From positions 131,584 through 195,583 of the forward strand of contig JAZSPB010000156.1 in the NCBI GenBank assembly GCA_045537235.1: a stretch of DNA of 64,000 nucleotides. The letters are read 5' to 3'. The notes under the pieces were generated by a model, which was not told the origin of the DNA, did not search any database, and worked only from the letters and a program-made list of their open reading frames with translations. Positions 16,779 through 24,570 of this stretch are shown here, one piece after another (positions within the stretch are counted from its first letter, which is position 1; each line of letters starts with the position of its first letter). A program made the translations under genes and the position numbers. Origin of the DNA: RGIG8775 sp045537235 (GTDB taxonomy: Bacteria > Bacillota > Clostridia > Oscillospirales > CAG-272).

Positions 16779-19067
16779 ATGAACTTGTTTTACCGAAGAA
16801 ATTTAGCACTCTTTTGTGCATTGTTTGCAGTCGCTTGTATTGGCGGCTGCTTTTTGCAATCATGGATAAAATTGATGGTCGGTTTGATATTGTTCGGCTT
16901 TTCGGCGGTGCTGTTGTTATTGCTCATCTTTCTGAAACCGCACAGAGCCGCCTTTTTGAAGCTTCTCCTCTGTTTCGTTTTCATCGCTTCGGCACTTCTT
17001 GAATCCTATGCTTTCATCGATCGGAAAAAGGAACAGTTTGACTCGCTCATCGGAACCGAAGCAGAAGCGGAATGCCTTATCGTCAGTCGAAAATACACTG
17101 CGGTCTACGCATCTTCCTTTGATGTGATCGCCAGCATAAACGGTATTTCCTTCAACAGCATCCTCGACTGTGAGTATGCGGGAGATTTCTCCGTGGGAGA
17201 TTTAGTAACGGGAACCGTCTCGGTCGCTCCCATCGGAGAAAAATATCAAAATACCGACTACTATCTTGCCCGCGGAATCCGTGTTTATCTCACATCCTTC
17301 ACCGATAGTCTCGAAACGGTCGAAACCGGCCTCGTCAATTTTTCCATCCAAATGCAACGTCTGAACACTCGTCTGTCACGCATCTTTGAGTTGGAGATCG
17401 GCGGTGATGAAGCCGACCTTGCCTCAGCGATCACACTGGGCAATAAAGATCTTTTGGCCAACGATATCGTCCGTGACTTCGGTCGCTGCGGACTTTCTCA
17501 CATCCTCGCTATCAGCGGTATGCACCTTTCGATCATTATGACGGCATTGGAAGCATTGCTCAACCGGATCGGGATTCGAAAAAAGTGGCGTTGCTTTTGG
17601 GTGTTCTCGATCGCGCTGTTTTTTCTTGCACTGACCGGATTTTCGCTCTCTACTGTCCGCGCATTCATCATGATGACCTTTGTCTATCTCGCGTCACTTG
17701 CACACGCGGATAATGACGCAATTACCTCCTTGTTTTTCTCGCTGTTCATCATTCTTGCCGTGTCTCCCGAATCGGTACATGACATCGGTCTTTGGCTTTC
17801 CGTACTTGCCGTCCTCGGCATTCTCGTGTTCAATGAGCTCAACAAATATTTCAAAAAGAAGCTGTATCAAAGCCACCTCAATAAACGTGCGGCAAAAATC
17901 CTGTTGTCTCTGATCTCGGCACTCGGCATTACGCTCGCCGTCAACATCTTTGTATGCTTTCTTATTTGGTTGTATTTCGGTGAGCTTTCCTTGGTCGCCC
18001 CTTTGACCAACTGGGTCATCTCACCGCTTGCCAACCTATTTTTGTTTCTCTCGCCGATCAAGCTGATCACCTCGATCTTTTCGCCGCTCGCCTTTCTCTC
18101 ACAGCCGTTGACGGAAGTCCTCCGCTTGATCGGCGGCTTGATGATCGATATCATTGCCGAAATGTCTTCGTGGGAAAGCATTACGGTCTCACTGGAATAT
18201 CGCTTTGCGGGCTATATCATTCTTCCCGCTTCCCTTCTTCTCTTGGTCTGTCTGATCTTACCCTTACGGCGGAAAATATGGATCCCGCTTATCCCCACAG
18301 TCGCCTCTCTGATTTTTTGCGGGTGTTTGATGCACTATAACCACACCAATGCAGACAAGATTACCCTTGATTTCTTATCATCGGGGGAATCCGAAATGAT
18401 GGTACTGACAACAACCAAAGATACTGTAATATGCGATGTGTCGACGGGCGCCAACAAATATCTGTATGAAGCCATTGCTTTTTCGGAACAACGAATGTCC
18501 ACCGAGGTTTCAGCGCTGGTTCTCACGCACTATCATTCCTATCACATCAGCACATTCTCCAAAAATGCAGACCGATTCATGATTCGAAAGCTATATCTCC
18601 CCATTCCGCAAAACGAAAACGAGCATTCTTTCATGCAATCGCTGATTAATGTTTCACAAAACAAAGGGATTGATGTGGTAATTTTTGACAGCAACAAACC
18701 ACTCTCGCCCACCGAAAATATTACGTTGGAGTTGTCCGAGCGAGTTCTGCTTTCCCGCTCCACGCATCCGACCTTTGTTCTGACCGTCTCGGCATTTGGC
18801 GATCAGTTGACCTACATTGCCGAATCGGCACACGATTCCGAAATACTCCGAGAAAAGGCCTCGCGGGAGATTGAAACGGCGGACTATGTGATCTTTGGCA
18901 CACACGGTCCGATTACCAAGACTGATTTTTCTTACGAAGGGTTATCGGACAAGCAATATGTAGTTATTTTTGACGAAAATGTATTGTCGCATTTTGATCC
19001 GAGTGACACACGAAATTTGATCGTTGAATCTTCTGTCGTTACGTTCCGTTTTGAGGCAGATGATTGA
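16779..19067 (+). CDS. comEC: ComEC/Rec2-type DNA uptake channel
   Basis: A 762-residue polytopic membrane protein. It has two or three N-terminal membrane segments, a soluble OB-like part (about 80-190), then a competence domain with about eight segments starting at GLSHILAISGMHLSIIM, the family hallmark. A C-terminal metallo-beta-lactamase-like domain starts near 530. In that domain the expected HxHxDH reads HYHSYH (LVLTHYHSYH), so a metal ligand is lost and nuclease activity is doubtful. ComEC carries single-stranded DNA across the membrane in transformation. No other competence genes are in the window. Confidence 0.9.
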   Translation: MNLFYRRNLALFCALFAVACIGGCFLQSWIKLMVGLILFGFSAVLLLLLIFLKPHRAAFLKLLLCFVFIASALLESYAFIDRKKEQFDSLIGTEAEAECLIVSRKYTAVYASSFDVIASINGISFNSILDCEYAGDFSVGDLVTGTVSVAPIGEKYQNTDYYLARGIRVYLTSFTDSLETVETGLVNFSIQMQRLNTRLSRIFELEIGGDEADLASAITLGNKDLLANDIVRDFGRCGLSHILAISGMHLSIIMTALEALLNRIGIRKKWRCFWVFSIALFFLALTGFSLSTVRAFIMMTFVYLASLAHADNDAITSLFFSLFIILAVSPESVHDIGLWLSVLAVLGILVFNELNKYFKKKLYQSHLNKRAAKILLSLISALGITLAVNIFVCFLIWLYFGELSLVAPLTNWVISPLANLFLFLSPIKLITSIFSPLAFLSQPLTEVLRLIGGLMIDIIAEMSSWESITVSLEYRFAGYIILPASLLLLVCLILPLRRKIWIPLIPTVASLIFCGCLMHYNHTNADKITLDFLSSGESEMMVLTTTKDTVICDVSTGANKYLYEAIAFSEQRMSTEVSALVLTHYHSYHISTFSKNADRFMIRKLYLPIPQNENEHSFMQSLINVSQNKGIDVVIFDSNKPLSPTENITLELSERVLLSRSTHPTFVLTVSAFGDQLTYIAESAHDSEILREKASREIETADYVIFGTHGPITKTDFSYEGLSDKQYVVIFDENVLSHFDPSDTRNLIVESSVVTFRFEADD

Positions 19068-19173
19068 TGACACCTGTGGCAGGGAGAGGGACACTTTTTT
19101 GAAGCCGCGTTTTCACATCCATCGGTTGATTTTCAGCAAAGTCGGATAGGGCAAACGGTTTGAACGTGCTAAA

Positions 19174-19333
19174 TAAGGCTTTCTCCGAGAGGAAGCTGTC
19201 GCTGTAGGCGATTGAGGGAGACTGCGCAACCTTGTCATTTGTGCTCTTGATATGGCAAGTTCTCCCCGCTTGTGCCGCAAACTCCTTCCGTCACGGCTAC
19301 GCCGTGCCACCTCCCTCTCGGAGGTAGGCTTTT
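19174..19333. repeat. Palindromic MITE-like repeat
   Basis: About 160 bp with imperfect terminal inverted arms. The left arm has TCTCCGAGAGGAAGCTGTC, GATTGAGGGAG and CTGCGCAA; the right arm has TTGTGCCGCAAACTCCTTCC, GGCTACGCCGTGCCACCTCC and CTCTCGGAGGTAGGC. Inner CTTGTCAT and ATGGCAAG also pair. It carries no coding capacity. I recall similar GGCACGGCGTAGCCGTGACGG motifs between genes of other Clostridia, but could not check. Confidence 0.65.
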
Positions 19334-19448
19334 GCTCACCATTTTGCGAGTGCTAGCTCATCAATAAATCCAAATTCAAATACATCAAATCGTATGACAA
19401 ATTAAATTAGAAATCAATTCCAAGAATCCTTCATCTAATATGAAAGAG

Positions 19449-19590
19449 CCTTTGAAAAAACTCCGCAAAAATCTCTTGTCTTGCCCCCATGGTAGTGTTT
19501 GAGCCAACATACTGCTTCCATTAGGATATCAGTATGTTTGCCAAAACTACCAAAAAGAGCAGATCAAAAGTTTTTGCGGAGTTTTTTAGA
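19449..19590. repeat. Palindromic intergenic repeat, copy D (inner part only)
   Basis: About 142 bp without the GC-rich outer arms. Arms AAAAAACTCCGCAAAAAT and AGTTTTTGCGGAGTTTTTT; inner pair GGTAGT / ACTACC; centre GAGCCAACATACTG and CAGTATGTTTGCC. It belongs to the same family as the copy at 10643. Confidence 0.75.
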
Positions 19591-19691
19591 GCAACAGACA
19601 TTTTACAAAATGTCCTAATGCCGAAGGCGCACTGCGCTCTCCCCTTTTTGTATCCCTTTACGCTTCAGCCTTATCTGCTTTTGAGAGGATT

Positions 19692-22600
19692 TTAATCAAA
19701 ACATTTGAGCGTCGGAGCCTGACCGTTTACGATGTTCCAAATCTCGGGGTCAAAATACAAGGTGTTGAGAAGGAAATCTTTACTCAAAAGGACGGAAGTT
19801 GCCTTGGCTTCGCCTGCGGTACAGGTGGGGGTTACAGTGGTGTTGTTCTGTGCCACATTTGCTTGATTGGAGTAATAGCAAGAAAGCACTGTTCCTTCTG
19901 TTTTTCCAAGGAACTTACCATAACCGACAGCAAGAGAAAAATTAACATCGCCCAAAGAAAAACATTTGGTGACAACCGCGCCGGCCTCATTATTGCCTAC
20001 AAAACCACCAAGATAACCGCTGTCAGTTACAGCATTCAGAATGTTGACGGAAGTATATACATTCTTTATAATTGCCTTATCTCCACTATTTAATCCAACG
20101 GCACCACCGCTGCAATTATATACACCATAGTCGCTATTTATTTGAGTGTTTGTTCCCGTAGAAAAGCTATCAAGAAGTGTACCGCGGTTTTCTCCAATCA
20201 ATCCACCACTCCAATAGTTCTTTCCGGCATTTCCAACATATTTTACATCAAACGAAATATCCGCCATACATTCTCTAACTATAGCGGTTTCATCCGCTGT
20301 ATTTTTTCCTACAATACCTCCAAGTACTAACTCCAAATGAGACCAACCAGCGGTACCAACTGAAGACGATTTTGTTCCAACCAAAATGAACTCTGCTTCG
20401 CTCTTTTCAACAACATTTGTATTTAATCCTGCAATTCCACCAAAATAGGCATAACAATAAATACTATATTTGTAATAACTACTCGTATATAGATAAATAG
20501 CCGAATCTACAGCGACTTCAAGGTGGCATTCGGAAATAACTCCATTATTGGTACCAGCGACACCGCCCAAAATTGCTTGCCAATTCACTGCCCCATAGTG
20601 TTCAGAGTTATACGTATAGTCTATCTTGGCTGAAAGCACATCACAATTAATAATATTTCCTTCGTTAATACCGGCAATTACTCCCGTATTAGTGGAACTT
20701 ACAGAATTGTTGGTTGTCGTTAATAAAACATTCTCGAATCCAACATTCTTAATCGTACCACTATTCACTCTAAAGAACCCAACATCAATTGCCGTGGTGG
20801 AAAGGGCGGATATAGCAAAGTTGTAAATCTTAAAACCCTTACCATCAAACGTACCCGTAAACTTATCAATCGGTGTCCAGATATCGCCCTTGTAGTTAAT
20901 ATCGTTCCCCAGCACATAATTGCCCGACGGATTGGTTGCGATCGCGGCAAGCTCTTCGGCGGTCTTGATCACGATCATCTCGCCGCCCAACATCTTTGCG
21001 TAGATCGTGGTACTGGCATTCAGTGCATAGTCAAATTTATATTCTTTGGTAAAGGCACTGTCAAGATACCATCCCAAGAAAGCATAGCCACTCTTTACGG
21101 GATCGGCGGGTTTCGTGGGGATCTCGCCCTTATAAACCCCTTCGCTTGCGATCTGGGTTCCGCCGGCGGTGTTATAGGTGACAGTATACATCTGCTTAAC
21201 ATACTGCGCCTTTACCGTCATGTCAGCCTTCACCGAGCTGAATGACTTATCCCATCCGCTGAAAGGGATATCGTTTACATAAGAAGGCATAGAGGGCGCC
21301 TTGGCAGACGTTCCGTAGTCAACACTCTGCACACTCACAACCTCGCCGTAATAATCCAAGAAGGTCACCTTTACTTTGTTCGGTGTCCATCTTGCCACAA
21401 GCTTCATGTCGCCCATCACGGGATCGGTGGTAGTAAAGATACCGTCAACTACCGTCTTTCCCGTATACCAACCGTCAAAGGTATATCCCGTCTTGGTCGG
21501 CACGGTGAGGGCAACTGTTTGTCCGTGATTCACCTTGACACTGGACTGGTAACCTGCGGCGGCTGTACCTCCATTCAGGTCAAAGGTTACGGTATGCTTC
21601 AACAGACCGCCCGAAATAAATTCCTCTATCCATTGTTCTTCGGTTCCTGTATAGGAAGGATTCTTTTCAATATAAATTTCATAAGCGGACTTTCCGGGGG
21701 TACCTTGTGCACCTGCGGCACCTGTGGCTCCCGTATCACCCTTATCTCCCTTATCTCCCTTGGCTCCATCCTCACCGTCCTTGCCGGTTGCTTGAACGTC
21801 AAGAGATGTCCAATTTTTGCCGCCATCGTAGGAAACTTCCCACATATTGGTGGTCTTATTGATCTTGATCTGAGGGGTAATACCATCGGTTCCGTCTTTT
21901 CCGTCTTTTCCGTCTTCGCCACGGTCTCCCTTATCGCCCTTATCGCCCTTATCGCCCTTGGCGCCGACAAGAGAGGTCAGCCACTGGGACTCGCTGCCCT
22001 TGTAGCCATTCTCCACGGCAAGCTCGTAGGCAGACTTTCCGTCCTCGCCATCCTCGCCGTCCTCACCGTCATTTCCGTTCTTACCGTTGGTTCCGACCAA
22101 AGACGCAAGCCATTCCTGCACATCGCCCTTGTAGCCATTCTCAACAGCAAGCTCGTAAGCCGACTTACCTGCCGCACCGTCTGTTCCGTTAACGCCTGCC
22201 GTTCCAACAAGCGAGGCAAGCCACTCTTCTTCGGTACCCTCAAAGCCAAGCTCAACAGCAAGCGCATATGCAGACTGTCCGTCTTTTCCGTCGGCTCCCT
22301 TTTCTCCAACCAAGGAGGTCAGCCAAGACCGAATATCGCCTTCATAACCGTTTTCCACGGCGATCTCATAAGCGGATTTACCCGCCGCACCGACAAGCGA
22401 TGCCAGCCAATCGGTCTCGGAGCCTTCGTAGCCTTTTTCCACGGCAAGCTCATAGGCAGAAGTACCGCCAGCGCCTGTTGCACCCGTTTCACCGACCAAA
22501 GAAGCCAGCCATTCGGTCATGGTTCCGCGGTAGCCGTTTTCCAAGGCCAACTGATAGGCGGATTTTCCGTCGGCACCCACATCCCCCTTGTCACCTTTAT

Positions 22601-23186
22601 CACCCTTATCGCCCTTCGCAGCGGCTGTTCCATCACGACCTACAAGTGACGCAAGCCACTCGGTCAAGGTTCCTTCAAAGCCGTTGTCGCAAGCAAGCTC
22701 ATAGGCAGACTTTCCGTCCGCACCGTCTTTACCGTTGACGCCATCCGTGCCGACAAGAGAATCCAACCACTCCGAAAGGGTGCCTCCAAAGCCTGTCTCC
22801 ACGGCAAGCTCATAGGCAGATTTTCCGTCTGTTCCGTTGATTCCCGCGACTCCCACAAGAGAGGAAAGCCACTCGCTCTCGGTACCCTTGTAGCCCTTTT
22901 CCACCGCAAGCGCGTATGCGGACTGACCGTCTGCACCGTTTTGTCCTGCGGCACCTGTTTCGCCCACAAGAGAGGCGAGCCACTCTTCTACGGTGCCGTC
23001 ATATCCTTTTTCCACGGCAAGCTCATAGGCCGACTTTCCGTCTGCACCCGTAGCGCCTTGCTCTCCCGTAGGACCTTGTTCGCCCTTCGGTCCTTGCTTT
23101 GCGCAGGAAGCAAACATACAAAGCACCATCATTGCAACGAGCATTATGGACACGATTCTCACAATGCTACTCTGTCTTTTTGTCAT
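19692..23186 (-). CDS. Collagen-like repeat surface lipoprotein
   Basis: An 1164-residue secreted lipoprotein with lipobox MFASC (Cys28). Residues 48-436 hold ten tandem units of about 26 conserved residues (KSAYELAVENGYKGTxxEWL, then ASLVG) joined by Gly-X-Y linkers such as KGDKGDKGD; an eleventh, divergent unit is at 499-527. Between them lies TPQIKINKTTNMWEVSYDGG. Three InlB-type beta repeats (GYTFDGWYTG, GYAFLGWYLD) span about 530-745, and the rest is a GLUG-like repeated beta-structure. An adhesin or stalk on the cell surface is inferred. ATG 23186 is chosen for AAAAAGGAGG upstream. No convincing promoter faces it in the present orientation of the adjoining invertible-looking segment. 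Confidence 0.85.
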   Translation of the reverse strand: MTKRQSSIVRIVSIMLVAMMVLCMFASCAKQGPKGEQGPTGEQGATGADGKSAYELAVEKGYDGTVEEWLASLVGETGAAGQNGADGQSAYALAVEKGYKGTESEWLSSLVGVAGINGTDGKSAYELAVETGFGGTLSEWLDSLVGTDGVNGKDGADGKSAYELACDNGFEGTLTEWLASLVGRDGTAAAKGDKGDKGDKGDVGADGKSAYQLALENGYRGTMTEWLASLVGETGATGAGGTSAYELAVEKGYEGSETDWLASLVGAAGKSAYEIAVENGYEGDIRSWLTSLVGEKGADGKDGQSAYALAVELGFEGTEEEWLASLVGTAGVNGTDGAAGKSAYELAVENGYKGDVQEWLASLVGTNGKNGNDGEDGEDGEDGKSAYELAVENGYKGSESQWLTSLVGAKGDKGDKGDKGDRGEDGKDGKDGTDGITPQIKINKTTNMWEVSYDGGKNWTSLDVQATGKDGEDGAKGDKGDKGDTGATGAAGAQGTPGKSAYEIYIEKNPSYTGTEEQWIEEFISGGLLKHTVTFDLNGGTAAAGYQSSVKVNHGQTVALTVPTKTGYTFDGWYTGKTVVDGIFTTTDPVMGDMKLVARWTPNKVKVTFLDYYGEVVSVQSVDYGTSAKAPSMPSYVNDIPFSGWDKSFSSVKADMTVKAQYVKQMYTVTYNTAGGTQIASEGVYKGEIPTKPADPVKSGYAFLGWYLDSAFTKEYKFDYALNASTTIYAKMLGGEMIVIKTAEELAAIATNPSGNYVLGNDINYKGDIWTPIDKFTGTFDGKGFKIYNFAISALSTTAIDVGFFRVNSGTIKNVGFENVLLTTTNNSVSSTNTGVIAGINEGNIINCDVLSAKIDYTYNSEHYGAVNWQAILGGVAGTNNGVISECHLEVAVDSAIYLYTSSYYKYSIYCYAYFGGIAGLNTNVVEKSEAEFILVGTKSSSVGTAGWSHLELVLGGIVGKNTADETAIVRECMADISFDVKYVGNAGKNYWSGGLIGENRGTLLDSFSTGTNTQINSDYGVYNCSGGAVGLNSGDKAIIKNVYTSVNILNAVTDSGYLGGFVGNNEAGAVVTKCFSLGDVNFSLAVGYGKFLGKTEGTVLSCYYSNQANVAQNNTTVTPTCTAGEAKATSVLLSKDFLLNTLYFDPEIWNIVNGQAPTLKCFD

Positions 23187-23230
23187 CGTAATGACCTCCT
23201 TTTTGAATTTCATAGAGGATGTCACTCCAG

Positions 23231-23247
23231 AATAACAATTATGTAGT
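23231..23247 (+). repeat. Left inverted repeat of putative invertible promoter segment
   Basis: AATAACAATTATGTAGT, exactly inverted at 23413-23429. It lies 45 bases before the lipoprotein start codon. Confidence 0.9.
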
Positions 23248-23297
23248 ATGCTTTTTTGTTAAAAAGAATTTTTTCGCTCCAAAGTGCATAGCTTTTT

Positions 23298-23329
23298 GAC
23301 CAATGAAAATTTTTTGTCTTTCATTGGTC
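23298..23329. other. Stem-loop inside the putative invertible segment
   Basis: GACCAATGAAA / TTTCATTGGTC, a perfect 11-bp stem with a 10-base loop; CATAGC and GCTATG outside can extend it. In either orientation it lies between the recombinase and the lipoprotein gene, so it may insulate against read-through or help bind a protein. T-tracts after the stem are weak. Confidence 0.7.
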
Positions 23330-23360
23330 TTGTTGCTATGTCTTTTTTGATATTTTTTCC

Positions 23361-23389
23361 TTGACAAATTGCTCGGTTGGTGGTATCAT
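23361..23389 (+). promoter_or_regulatory. Consensus promoter in the putative invertible segment, present orientation rightward
   Basis: TTGACA (23361-23366), 17-bp spacer ending in an extended TGG, TATCAT (23384-23389). As it stands, transcription would run antisense into the recombinase gene. After inversion it would produce a leader of about 80 bases ending at the AAGGAGG of the lipoprotein gene. Confidence 0.8.
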
Positions 23390-23412
23390 TTTATATGTAT
23401 AGACGGAAATGC

Positions 23413-23429
23413 ACTACATAATTGTTATT
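23413..23429 (-). repeat. Right inverted repeat of putative invertible promoter segment
   Basis: ACTACATAATTGTTATT, the exact reverse complement of 23231-23247. It overlaps the stop codon of the recombinase gene by two bases. Confidence 0.9.
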
Positions 23430-24270
23430 ATGTTATTAACAGCAATCCCAACCTTTGAATCTGCCTTCGATGAACCTCACCGCTCTCCATTGTATATATC
23501 CTCGTGGTATTTACGCTGGAATGCCCGAGGATATCCGCGAGGCAGACAATATCCTTTTGTACAGTATAATAAGTGCGCGCAAAAATATGGCGGAGATTGT
23601 GGGGAAAAACCTTTTTCTCCGACACTCCTGCGAGCTTACACAACCTTTTCATGTCCGTCCATATATTAGAGCGATTCAGCGGATTCCCGTTTTTTGTCAC
23701 GAAAACGGCTCCGCTTTTTATTTTTTGCTGACGGATATAGTTTTTCAGAATTTTACAAAGTCCTTGTGGAAGAAATACACTTCGATGCTTCCCTTTGCAA
23801 TGAATCTCCGCGCGCCCTCGGTTTACCGCCTCAACGGTGATATGTCTTAACTCGGAAACACGAATGCCGGTGGAGCAAATAGCTTGCATCAGCAAATACA
23901 GACGTTGATTTTTCTTTTGCTGCGCCGCTTTCAGCAATCGCTCATATTCGCTCTTGGTCAATTCCCTTTCATCGCTCGCAAAAAGTTGTTTTTGAATTTT
24001 GACCGTCTTGACTCGCAACTCATACCATTCGCAGTAGTCAAAAAAGCTGTTCAATGATGACAGCGCAGCATTGACACTGGCAAGCGCATAGTGATCCAAT
24101 AAAAAAGCCTTGTATCTCAAGACCGCCTCCTTATCCACCGATGCGCTAGGCAACCAACGAAGAAACGCAACAATTTCGTGCATATATTTTTCAACCGTTG
24201 CCGCAGTCTTTTCCTCATAAAGCAAATATGTGCGATATTCGGCAAGCAACTCATTTTTCAATTTTCTCAT
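23428..24270 (-). CDS. Tyrosine site-specific recombinase
   Basis: A 280-residue phage-integrase family recombinase. An N-terminal SAM-like, core-binding domain spans about 1-95, with the catalytic domain after it. The catalytic residues are visible: Arg137 (CSTGIRVSEL), a Lys near 159-161 in the beta-hairpin, His224 and Arg227 (HNLRHIF), His250 (LGHSSVNTTRIY) and Tyr259. It is compact, like XerC/D and the invertases of phase switches rather than large element integrases. Its 3' end runs into the right inverted repeat, so the adjoining 165-bp segment is the natural substrate to propose. ATG 24270 follows AGAGGG. No phage or transposon genes lie near. Confidence 0.93.
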   Translation of the reverse strand: MRKLKNELLAEYRTYLLYEEKTAATVEKYMHEIVAFLRWLPSASVDKEAVLRYKAFLLDHYALASVNAALSSLNSFFDYCEWYELRVKTVKIQKQLFASDERELTKSEYERLLKAAQQKKNQRLYLLMQAICSTGIRVSELRHITVEAVNRGRAEIHCKGKHRSVFLPQGLCKILKNYIRQQKIKSGAVFVTKNGNPLNRSNIWTDMKRLCKLAGVSEKKVFPHNLRHIFARTYYTVQKDIVCLADILGHSSVNTTRIYTMESGEVHRRQIQRLGLLLIT

Positions 24271-24393
24271 AGTTCACACCCTCTCTTTCACCTATATCTT
24301 ACCACCAAAATCCCATTGTTATAGATTAAAAAAAAGATTTGAACGTAATGTACTCTCAGACGCCAAAAAAAAGAGCCATCCAAAGGGCGCGCG

Positions 24394-24412
24394 CTCTTAA
24401 GGACAGTTTTTG
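24394..24412. repeat. Left member of a 17-18-bp inverted repeat pair flanking 24.4-28.2 kb
   Basis: CTCTTAAGGACAGTTTTTG here and GCAAAACTGTCCTTTAGAG at 28203-28221 are inverted near-copies (one mismatch and a one-base slip). Read on the minus strand this one also continues into a stem AAGAGC / GCTCTT followed by a T-run, so it may be only a terminator family. Confidence 0.45.
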
Positions 24413-24453
24413 AAATTTAATAGAACACGTTACCTACCGACAGTAAAAATTGA

Positions 24454-24494
24454 GGGGTGTCTCAAATGCGATAAAAAGCATTTGAGACACCCCT
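24454..24494 (-). terminator. Terminator of the GDPD-FAD oxidoreductase operon
   Basis: GGGGTGTCTCAAATGC pairs perfectly with GCATTTGAGACACCCC around an eight-base loop. It sits about 75 bases after the stop of the oxidoreductase gene; on the minus strand CAATTTTT follows. Confidence 0.8.
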
Positions 24495-24570
24495 TTTATT
24501 GTTCATCTATACTTGTCAATTTTCTTGACAAGCACTGCTTTTGTGGACACAAAAGAATAAATAATACTCC

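Larger units (their letters stand above)
19068..19691. other. Gene-free, repeat-bearing gap of 624 bases
   Basis: The gap lies between the convergent comEC and collagen-like lipoprotein genes. It holds two unrelated palindromic repeats (19174-19333 and 19449-19590), described separately. I see no convincing gene in the rest. Confidence 0.7.
23248..23412. promoter_or_regulatory. Putative invertible promoter segment (phase switch)
   Basis: 165 bp between perfect 17-bp inverted repeats, between a tyrosine recombinase gene and a surface lipoprotein gene. It holds one good promoter, pointing right (away from the lipoprotein gene), and a stem-loop at 23298-23329. Inversion would point the promoter at the lipoprotein gene. 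Promoter inversion by tyrosine recombinases is well known (fim, Bacteroides polysaccharide and Clostridioides switches); that it happens here is inferred from the arrangement. Confidence 0.75.
24271..24570. other. Gap of 300 bases with stem-loops
   Basis: No gene is seen. It holds a terminator-like stem at 24372-24397, a strong stem-loop at 24454-24494, and two small hairpins (CTTGTCAA / TTGACAAG at 24512-24532 and CTTTTGTG / CACAAAAG at 24537-24555). Confidence 0.6.

Noticed and set aside
21519..22649. A 376-codon plus-strand frame within the collagen-like gene
   Set aside because: It mirrors the tandem Gly-rich repeats and has a repetitive, low-complexity product with no start signals.
23428..24270. 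Integrase as a sign of a prophage or integrative element
   Set aside because: No phage, conjugation or excisionase genes and no tRNA target are nearby; the compact recombinase and the inverted repeats fit a local switch.
24512..24555. Two small perfect hairpins as a small RNA gene
   Set aside because: No promoter or terminator pattern marks a transcript; they probably belong to the 3' region of the oxidoreductase operon.
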